NCBI GenBank assembly: GCA_963682055.1
Contig: OY821742.1
Location: 21,327,635 to 21,391,634, forward strand
Source of the DNA: Primula veris
Lineage: Eukaryota > Streptophyta > Magnoliopsida > Ericales > Primulaceae
Direction: 5' to 3'
DNA length: 64,000 nucleotides
Each line of letters begins with the position of its first letter. Position 1 is the first letter of the stretch. The notes under the pieces were generated by a model, which worked only from the letters and a program-made list of their open reading frames with translations, was not told where the DNA came from and searched no databases. The position numbers and the translations under genes were made by a program. This document shows positions 55,546-64,000 of the stretch, piece after piece.

Positions 55546-56269
55546 TCATTATTGCAACGTATTAGTCAAAACACACAACCGTCGCGAGATTCGCAGCAGA
55601 TCAATTCGATTTCGGTAACCACGGAGGTGAGAATGGTGCGGGGGAAAGTGTTGAAAGCGGTGGCGAGTTTAATGTTGGTGTCTATGCTGATGCTTAATAT
55701 CTATTATGTTATGGTAGTACGTGACCTTATCCTAGTAGGTTATGACTAATGTTTTGGGCATGTAAGCTTATAAGTATCGGTAGCGTTGATATTTAATCGG
55801 TCATGGTAGTATATGAAACATCTGATTAGGTTATGACTTTAGTATTTTGGGCATGGAATATTACTAGCACCGGAACTGTTGATGTTTAATCGGTCATGGA
55901 AGTTGTGAACCGTTTATGTAGGTTATGACATTTTAATATTTTGGGCATTTAATATTTGCTAGTATCGGTACTATTGCGTAATATGAATTCGGTTAAATTT
56001 TGTTTATCATTATACATGTTATTTGGCTTGTGGATTAGTTTTATTTATATCTATTAATGTTTACTTAATAAATTTATTTTTTATTTAATTAATAAAATTA
56101 ATTCTGTTAATTGCATTAAAATATTTTTTTATTTAAATAATCACACCGGTGTGACGGAATTGGCATGGGTTTGTCATATTGATAAATTTCTAATATATAT
56201 TAAATTATATATCAAAATAAAGTATACTATATTTATATTGTAATTTATTTTATATAATTGGTTTTTGTA

Positions 56270-56521
56270 AGACTTTTGCTACGAAATTTCGTAGCAACAT
56301 AATTCCAGACGTTTGTTTGGGCAAAACTTGAGACGAAAAATCTGACGGTAAAATGTCACTAAATAGCTACGGAATAAGATTTCTGTAGCAAACATTAGCC
56401 ACAAGCACTTTAACTACGGATTTCAGAGACGGAAATTTTCGTCGCAAAGAGCCAATCTGCGACGGATTTCACGTTTTAGCAACGAATATTTCCATCGCTG
56501 TATTGTTGTTGTGTTGTAGTG
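56270..56521. mobile_element. CACTA-type 3' terminus
   Basis: Ends GTTGTGTTGTAGTG, the inverse of CACTACAACACAAC. The preceding 240 bases are dense in GCGACGG/GACGGAA/TACGGA words typical of subterminal repeats. With the transposase fragment 0.7 kb upstream it is probably the right end of one decayed CACTA element. No left terminus was found. Confidence 0.6.
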
Positions 56522-56701
56522 ATTCATCTAATTTTGTAAAAATAAATAAATTAGAACTTGTTGAATAGTTTTACTTCTTTTTCTCTTCTTAGGGAAAATT
56601 TGTGTTTACTTTTATTTTATTCAAAAGTTAAGAAAATATAGAGGAGTAGTTTTTCTTAATGGTTATTTGGAGATTTGGTAGATGGGAGTTGAGAGAGAAA
56701 T

Positions 56702-56820
56702 TGATCGGAGTTTTTTTCTAAAATAGCCCATGTGTCACTTTTTATCCTATATTTGGTTTATCTGTTCGAAATTTTACCATTTTGGCATACTTAAAAGAGC
56801 ACTTTGAAAGTGCTCTCTTT
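56702..56820 (+). repeat. Left arm of a 5-kb-spaced inverted repeat
   Basis: The arm matches the reverse complement of 61722-61853: GATC..AG/GTTTTTTTC-TAAAATAG at the outer side, AATTTTACCATTTTG-CATA and AAAGAG-ACTTTGAAAGTGCT inside. It may be two separate copies or the ends of one large element containing X2. Confidence 0.6.
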
Positions 56821-57284
56821 GACAACATAAAATAATTTAAAAAAAATTCCCGATTTGTGTGTGTGACATATTTAAAAACTAAGAAAGATCACTTTAATTG
56901 AAAGTGCTTTTTTCTTGTTTTCACTTTAACGATGTAATTTTCGCATCAAAATGGTGCAACTTGTACAATGTACATTATTTCATTTGCAACCCAACTATAC
57001 ACTAAACAACACACTAAAAAGAATATTCTGTGAAATTTTCTTCTTTTTAATTTAAAAATAAATCTATAAATTATTCATAATATTTTTGTAACATATATTA
57101 ACACTTTTAAGTGTAATACTAATACTTCATTTTTTTACTATAAAAAGCTACTAATAATTTAGTAATTAATATTTAATGAGATTAGTTATTTCTTAAGATA
57201 TTTTTATTTTATTATTCCAAAACATTATAATTTGTTAAAATAATTGTTTTGTATGTAATTAGTAATTAATATCGATGAAAAATA

Positions 57285-57415
57285 AAACCCACTAGGAGTA
57301 ACCTAGTGCTAGAACCCGCTAGGAATAGATTAGGTACAGGGTTCGAGTCTTGTTAAAGTGTATAGGCGTGAAATCACTTGATTCTCTTTAATAAGATTTT
57401 TATATATTTTTTTAA
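57285..57415 (+). mobile_element. tRNA-type SINE
   Basis: About 131 bases with a Pol III box B-like GGTTCGAGTCT at 57348-57358, a possible box A upstream, and a T-rich end. It is flanked by a 17-bp duplication with one mismatch (AATAT[C/T]GATGAAAAATA at 57268-57284 and 57416-57432), the mark of LINE-mediated insertion. Confidence 0.7.
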
Positions 57416-57432
57416 AATATTGATGAAAAATA

Positions 57433-58171
57433 TTATATAAAGATACTAAACTATTATGATAAAAGTGAGCAGTGTTTAGTGTGAATGAATAGTGTTACAC
57501 TAAATATAGTGCAAAACTATTCGTTTGTACCGAAATATTATTGAAATACAATTTTTTATTGTCAGGTTTGAGCACCATTTTGTGTGAAAATCGCACCAAA
57601 TATGGTGCCATGGTTGATGGTTGACTTCCCTTATTTTTTGTTAGATGCTTTGTTAGACTTAACTCGGTTTGGTGTATGCCAATTCTTATTACGCCTTCTA
57701 GGGCAGTTGTTAGATCGTTACTGGTGAGACCGAGGCCTGCTAACAGGGCGAGACCCTACCCTACAATGGTCAGGCCGTCTTTAGGTGTCCGACTCGGCTA
57801 AACGGGATTAAGTTTATGCTCATTACCTTTTTAACATTTTTTTATATCAAACTAACACTGTATTGTTACAATTTTTTTTCCCTTTTTAGATTCTCTTGAA
57901 TTGATAAGATTTTAAAGAAATTTTTATGAATTTTAATAATTTATTTTTGACTAGTTTCATTATGTATGGACAACATGCTCATCAAAATCTATATTTTTTA
58001 CTTTTTTATTTTCTCTAACTTTAAATATGGATGATTTTGGAAAATATAATTGCTTTAATGAATAGAAACTAATTAATCTTAATTTTGAAATTTTTGTTGT
58101 AATTTTTACAGTAATAATATAACTAATCTAGATATCAGGGCTTGGAATATGATACACTGAAAGGACTAGAA
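57433..58171. other. Spacer, no gene seen
   Basis: A GC-richer island at 57660-57810 (GACCGAGGCCTGCTAACAGG) stands out but has no recognisable coding or RNA family. Confidence 0.4.
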
Positions 58172-58470
58172 GTATCTGTAATTGTGTTAAAATATTGTAT
58201 GTCACACTAAAAAGGGGTAATTAAGGATTGACTCATAAAAACAAAACTATTAAAGAATTGGTAACCCTATAAAATTTAATTAAGAATTTATCAATTATTT
58301 TTAAAACTAATTAAGTATTGGTCCATTACTCATTAATTATAAAACGCTTTCCAATTCTATTTCTACCTTTTGTTTCTCTCTCTAAAAAAAATTACCCATC
58401 TTCTCAATAGGTAGAGGATGATGGTGATGACGGTGACCTGTAATGGCGGCGTGAGGATTTGTATATATAT

Positions 58471-58802
58471 GGAGGATACATGGACACCATAAAAAAATAC
58501 CCAAATGGATATTTTTTTGCAAAATTGCTCCAAATCAAGATATTATTAATGCAAATCTCTACGGTTTCACGACGGGAACACAAATATGTGTCTTGTGTTT
58601 TTTTCTGAGATGTATAATGACATGTTTTGAATTTTTAAATTTTACCATAATTTCCAAAACATGTCATTATACATCTCGAAAAAAAAAAAAACACGCATAT
58701 TTGTGTTTTCGTCGTGAAATCGTGGAGATTTGCATTAGCCAAATCTTGATTTGGAGCGTTTTTACAAAAAAAAGTGTCCAAGTTGATGTCCATATATCCT
58801 CC
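58471..58802. mobile_element. Near-perfect 332-bp hairpin MITE
   Basis: Arms begin GGAGGATA-ATGGACA and pair through TTGCTCCAAATCAAGAT, AACACAAATATG and AGATGTATAATGACATGTTTTGG to a loop of under 30 bases. Non-coding. Its two arms are alike enough to make a long dsRNA if transcribed. Confidence 0.85.
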
Positions 58803-58999
58803 CCCTATATATATATATACTAATTAGGGATAGGGACCTTGTTTGTAAATTAGATTATATCTAGGGACTTGGTTTGTAAGTTAGACAAAGTTTGGTTTGT
58901 TTCATTCTGGTCCTTGTACTTTTAAATGAATTGTTATTGACCATATATTTGTAAAAACAACAAAAATTCTATAAAATTTTACTAATATGACCATGTTTT

Positions 59000-60440
59000 T
59001 TTTTAATTCTCAGACAGTTTTAAAAAAATTAACAAACTATTTTTTAAAGAGCTCGAAATGTTTCTAAATAGCTCAGACTGTTTTTAAAAATAACTTAAAA
59101 TGACTTAGACTATTTTATAATTACTCATATTGTTTTTAAAATTACTCACTCTTTTTAAAAAATAAAAAAATTATTTTTTAAAGATCTCGGAATGTTTATA
59201 GGTCAGGCTGATTTAAAAATTACATAAACGACTCAACCTATTTTTAAAATTACTCAGCCTATTTTTAAAATTACTTAAAATGACTCAGACAGTTTTTAAA
59301 ATGACTTAAAACGACTCAGACTATTTTTTTAATGATTTAAAACGACTCGGACTATTTTTGTAATGACTTAAAAAGACTCAGACTATTTTTTAAAATGACT
59401 TAAAACGACTCAGAATGTTTTTAAAATTACTCAGACTGTTTTTAAAATAACTCAGACTACTTTTAAATTGACTTAAAATGACTCAGACTATTTAAATGAC
59501 TTAAAATGACTTAGAATGTCTTTAAAATAACTCAAAATGACTCATAATGTTTTTAAAATGACTTAAAACGACTCAGAAATATTTTTAAAATAACCCAGAC
59601 TATTTTTAAAAGGATTTAGACTGTTTTTAAACTGACTTATAATGACTCGGATTTTTTCAAAATTAATTAAAATTACTCAGACTGTTTTTAAAATAACTTA
59701 AAACGACTCATAATGTCTTTAAAATGACTTAAAATGACTCTGACTATTTTTAAAAGGACTTAAAATGACTCTGACTGTTTTTAAAAGGACTTTAAATGAC
59801 TCAGATTGTTTTTAAAATGATTTAAAATGACTCAAACTATTTTTAAAATTTATCATACTATTTTTAAAATGACTCAGACTGTTTTTAAATGATTTTAAAT
59901 AGCTCGAACTATTTTTTGAAATGATTTAAAACGACTCAGATTGTTTTTGAAATTACTCAGGTTATTTTTCAAATAACTTAAAATGACACAAACTGTTTTT
60001 AAAATGACTTAAAACGACTTAGACTGTTTTTAAAATTACTCGCAATATTTTTAAAATGAGTCAGACTGTTTTGAAATGATTTAAAACAACTCGAACGCTT
60101 TTTTTAAATGACTTAGAATGACTCAGATTATTTTTAAAATGACTTTAAAAGACTTAGACTGTTTTTTAAAATAACTTAAAACGACTCATACTATTTTTAA
60201 AATTACTCAAACTGTTTTTAAAACGACTTATACTGTTTTTTAAATGATTTAAAACTACTCATATTATTTTTAAATGACTTAAACAACTCAGACTGTTTTT
60301 GAAATTAACTTGACTGTTTAAAATGATTTAAAATGACTCGAATTGTTTTTAAAATTACTTAAAATGACTCAAAATGTTTTTAAAATTACTCATACTATTT
60401 TAAGATAACTTAGACTATTTTTAAAATAACTCATACTATT
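59000..60440. repeat. Minisatellite with ACTCAGACTGTTTTTAAAA-type units (X2)
   Basis: Same unit as 31150-32220, diverged, over about 1.4 kb. Non-coding. Confidence 0.9.
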
Positions 60441-60908
60441 TTTAAATATTTTGTGTTTTTGGATTTTTGTTGATTTAGATTTTATGGGATTTTTTTTGTA
60501 GTTTTTGAGAATTTTTTTAATTTTATTCTTGTTTTTCGGGGTTTTCCCTTTTTTAAGATTTTTTGGATATTTTTATTTTAATTTATTTTGATTTTCTGAT
60601 ATTTTTTTCCCCTACTTTATCTATTTTTTATTTAATTTTTTTGATGTAATGTACCAAAATTGCTAATTATATAGTCTTTTATAATTAGATTTGAACTACA
60701 TGGACTGAAATATTAATTTCACAAACTATTGGGCAAAGATGAAATTTTAAAAAATATGGAGCACAATCCACTGCATCGCGCACTCCCGGAACTGGACATG
60801 TGTCGCACTATGATTGTTCGTCGCTGAAATGGACAAATCTTTAATTAGTTTAGTTTTTTGGACCAATACTTAATTAAGTTATAGATAAGTTATTAATACA
60901 AAATTCAC

Positions 60909-61721
60909 CCCACTAAAAATTTGTTAGTTGTTATTACAAGTCACATTGGTACAATCACTTTTGAATTAATTTTTTTTTTTTAATTTGTGCATTGTTTCTT
61001 CAGAGACTTACAAATAGATACACAACAATCAACTTAATTACAAAAAACTCACTTATGTGTACTTATTTACACTTAAATACATATACTTATTTACAGTTAG
61101 GTACATATGTCATAAAAAATAACAAAATATACCCAAAAAATCAAGAAATAAATAAATAAAATATTCAAAAAAAATTAAAAAGATATTAAAAACAATCAAA
61201 AAAATTATACATACTATCAAACATGACTGGACATGATTAGACATGATTAAACATGATTAGACATACAAGATTGGACATGATTATACATAATCAAATAGGA
61301 TTAGATATACAGGATTGAACATAATTAGAAATGATCGTACATGATCGCACATATTTTTTGTATAAAAATTGTATTTTTTAAAATTTTGATTTTTAAATAT
61401 TTTTTCCGATTTTTTCTTATTTTTTAATGACATATGTATCTATTTGTAAATAAGTTTCAAAATATTTATTAAATTGTCATTTTTCCTTGTTTCTTAACAT
61501 TTTAGCATTACCATCACTTGCAATAATTATTCATATTTAACATTTATCACTATAATAACACAATTGATGAATTTAATAAAATAAAACAATAGGTCTGAGT
61601 GATTTATTTTGTATTATTTTTTATGCATTGTTATAGATAGTACTTCTAAAGTACTCTTTTTAAGTTGTTACATAGGCGAATAAGCTGAACAGTGCACATT
61701 AAGATTGCTCTTTTCATGTAT
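60909..61721. repeat. Low-complexity region with GACATGATTA tandem repeat
   Basis: 61220-61345 has about ten units of 10-12 bases (GACATGATTA/AACATGATTAG). Around it, 61040-61110 and 61425-61460 share inverted ACATATGTATC(T)ATTT-type words. No gene. Confidence 0.6.
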
Positions 61722-61853
61722 TAAAGAGAGCACTTTCAAAGTACTCTTTTAATTATGTCAAAATGGTAAAATTTATAAGAGATAGGACAAATCAGTAATA
61801 AAATGTGCCTTGTAGACTATTTTAGGAAAAAAACTCAATTGATCTGATCAGCT
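61722..61853 (-). repeat. Right arm of the 5-kb-spaced inverted repeat
   Basis: Reverse complement of 56702-56820 with moderate divergence. Confidence 0.6.
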
Positions 61854-62222
61854 ATGAAATGAGGAGGGAGAGAGAGTTGGCGTGCAAAGAAAAGATGCTT
61901 TATTTAATTGAGAAACCATTTGATGAATTATAAAAGATTTAAAGTGTCAAAGTGACCCTTCTAATTGAAACCAATGAGGAGGGTCACTCTTACCGTTAAA
62001 AAGAACACAGTTAGAGCCCATCTTCCGATTATTTATGCGCTTTTGCGAGAACCCAACTTATGAAGAAAGAAGTCAATTTGATTCATCCAACTTCAAATAT
62101 ACAATTTTTAATAATGATCTCTTAGATATGCACTTCAACACAGGGATTCACTTAAAAAAACCTTTAAAAGAAAAATTGATCATGAAACTTTTAGTTAACT
62201 TTTCAATAAAATTTTCATATGC

Positions 62223-62521
62223 TAACTTTTCGGGACAAAAATAATGTTTTAGAAATAAAAATAATTTTTTTGTCCTCAAATCTAACTTTTAGTTACATAA
62301 TTTGAAAAAAAAAATTGTCTTCAAAGACAATGATATAAGGAGACAATTTAATTTCGTCTCCGTCTCAAAAAGTATTTGGAAACAAATTTTAATTGTCTAC
62401 TTATGTTCATATGAGATTGTTTTTAGAGACAAAAAAATTCAAATTATGTGACTAAAAGTTCGATTTAGGGACAAAAAAATTATTTTTATTTATAAAAAAT
62501 TATTTTTGTCCCAAAAAGTTA
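62223..62521. mobile_element. 299-bp fold-back MITE
   Basis: Ends TAACTTTTCGGGACAAAAAT and the inverse ATTTTTGTCCCAAAAAGTTA. The arms stay paired for about 100 bases (ATAATTTGAA, AACTTTTAGT). It accounts for the end of a 69-codon frame at 62035-62244, which is not called a gene. Confidence 0.75.
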
Positions 62522-64000
62522 CCATTTGGATGCAAACAAATATTGTCACTAATTCTTAAGTTTGTTGTAATGTATTTTACAGGATAAAATTATACAATTT
62601 ATAAACTATCCACGAAACACTGACTTTCTTAAATTTCCAAATGAAAACATTATAGACCAAATATTTGCCATCAAATTAATAAAAAAAATAAAAATTAACC
62701 AATATTGCCAACTTAAAATTCATAAACAAATACTTCACACTTCGAATACGGATAAATAATAAAACCCCTAAAATCGAAAACATTTAGGTCTATGAAGAAT
62801 ATTTTAAGATCATATAATAGGTTTTCATTAATCTTTTTACGTCAGAATTTTGACTGAACAAGATCGTGAATTCGCTTGACCTGATCCGCCCCACCGATCA
62901 ACTTAGAGACTACTATAAAACCCATTTTGATATAAAGTTTGACCTAATTAGTCTATAACTAAAAAAAAGGATTTCTTGTTTCCCAAAATCCATAGACAAA
63001 CAATTCGAACGGCCTCCGCCAATAAAGAAGATAGAGCTTCGACATCTACTTATCTGAAGATAGAGAGATTTTGGCCATGTTTATTGATAACTTAAATCTG
63101 TGATATATACTTGAGTTGTTCGTAAAAAAAGGGACTAATTCCAGTGATATTATTCTTTAATTAATGATTACGTAATTAGTTTTATATAATTAGTACGACC
63201 TAGATAAAAATTTAGGGTGTTGTATTAGGGATTGTTATGATGACCAAAGAAAGTCTGATAAAATATGAATATCAATATATATTGAGATTAGTGTCCTTCT
63301 GATAAAATATACGAAAGATTTGTCTTTATGTAAGAGATTTAATATTTTTGTAATATTCACAGCAAAGATATAGTAATTAAGAATGTTGATATGCGAAGAC
63401 TTAATAAAGTAACCAAATCCCCTCTGATTAAGCAGGGTACCAAATGAGATATTAACAATCGATATATTGTTCTATATGTACAAAAGTCATGTGTACAAGA
63501 GGTAGTGTCTTTCTTCAAGGGAAATATGTCCCATCTGAGACAGGAATGGTTCATATGTGTGTCAAGAAAGAAGGGATCCTTGCTTGTTTTTTTTTGCAAT
63601 AAGTTCCGGGGGGACACGTACTATTTCATTAATAATAGCGAAGGGTCGGAACGAACTTATTATAACGGAAATCAAATTTTAATCAATAAAAAAACTTGCA
63701 AGAATTTTAATAGTGCTAAGAAAATAAAAATATTCAGTCTTTCTACACACTTGAGATTCTTGTTTCGATTTTTCCACATGTTGTGGCAGCATATGTTGTA
63801 TCGCCCTTTTTTTTTTTATGAAAACTTTCTTTTCGAGAGAGAACTCTGATCAGTTATATGTAACTAGCAATTTTAGATCCCTAATTTGCATTGGCTTGAA
63901 AAGGACAACGAATGGGCTTAGATATGTTGGAAAACATGTTTTTAAACATGGGTGTTCTGAATGGTAACAGGACCAACTTAGAGGCGATATTACATGTGAC
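62522..64000. other. Right end of window, no gene recognised
   Basis: AT-rich. The longest frame, 114 codons on plus at 63505-63849, starts MSFFKGNMSHLRQEWFICVS and is rich in Lys/Phe/Asn. I recognise no family, and it could be chance or a decayed fragment. No promoter or splice context supports it. Confidence 0.4.

Larger units (their letters stand above)
58172..60908. mobile_element. Element X2: second copy of the X family
   Basis: The left arm (TTAATTAAGAATTTATCAAT... AACTAATTAAGTATTGG) and right arm (CAATACTTAATTAAGTTATA ... TATTAATACAAAATT) match X1. The interior is the same minisatellite. A hairpin element is nested at 58471-58802. X2 lacks the inner GTATGCA repeat block of X1. Edges are approximate. 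Confidence 0.55.

Noticed and set aside
63505..63849. 114-codon frame considered as organelle-derived DNA
   Set aside because: I could not match it to any plastid or mitochondrial gene with confidence, so it is left as unidentified.

Overview
The window is nuclear DNA from a flowering plant, probably a eudicot. It is AT-rich, has plant-type transposable elements on every scale, and carries one recognisable host gene, a GPI-anchored non-specific lipid transfer protein (LTPG, YLS3-like) with typical GT..AG introns. There is no bacterial-style gene organisation and no rRNA, tRNA or CRISPR array.

Layout. 1-3383 is the 3' half of a dead Ty1/copia element with its 3' LTR; a small CACTA-type element sits inside that LTR. 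3511-3896 is a PIF/Harbinger-like MITE. 5021-29347 (minus) is the LTPG gene: exon 1 at 29023-29347, exon 2 at 21194-21292, exon 3 at 5021-5160, together encoding about 187 residues over 24 kb. Intron 2 holds a complete 15.2-kb Ty3/gypsy Tat-lineage retrotransposon (element A, 5498-20723). Intron 1 holds a solo LTR of the same family, a second copy of the MITE, a degraded hAT-like repeat and two long fold-back elements. About 30440-34390 is a large repeat-built element (X1). 35899-53081 is a second complete Tat element (element B, 17.2 kb). From 53087 to the end there is TE debris: a decayed CACTA transposase fragment and terminus, a tRNA-type SINE with target duplication, a second X element (X2), and hairpin MITEs.

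The most unusual content is in elements A and B. Read from the minus strand, each has LTR, tRNA-Asp-like primer site, and one long gag-pol frame (gag, zinc knuckle, protease, RT, two RNase H domains, integrase). The remaining 8-10 kb, between the pol stop and the 3' LTR, is coding on the opposite strand. It holds several small coiled-coil genes (three in A, five in B), most with their own TATA box and some with a poly(A) signal, followed by a spliced gene whose first large exon resembles the 'putative gypsy type transposon' domain (Transposase_28) and whose later exons are coiled coil. All coding blocks of this gene join in phase 0. The sense and antisense units converge on a block of tandem repeats that differs between A and B.

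Decay is uneven. Element A has one nonsense codon in pol, and its antisense gene lost about 43 bp at an exon start. Element B has three nonsense codons and a 2-bp insertion in gag-pol, but its antisense exons are all open. The LTPG gene appears intact despite having introns of 7.7 and 16.0 kb.
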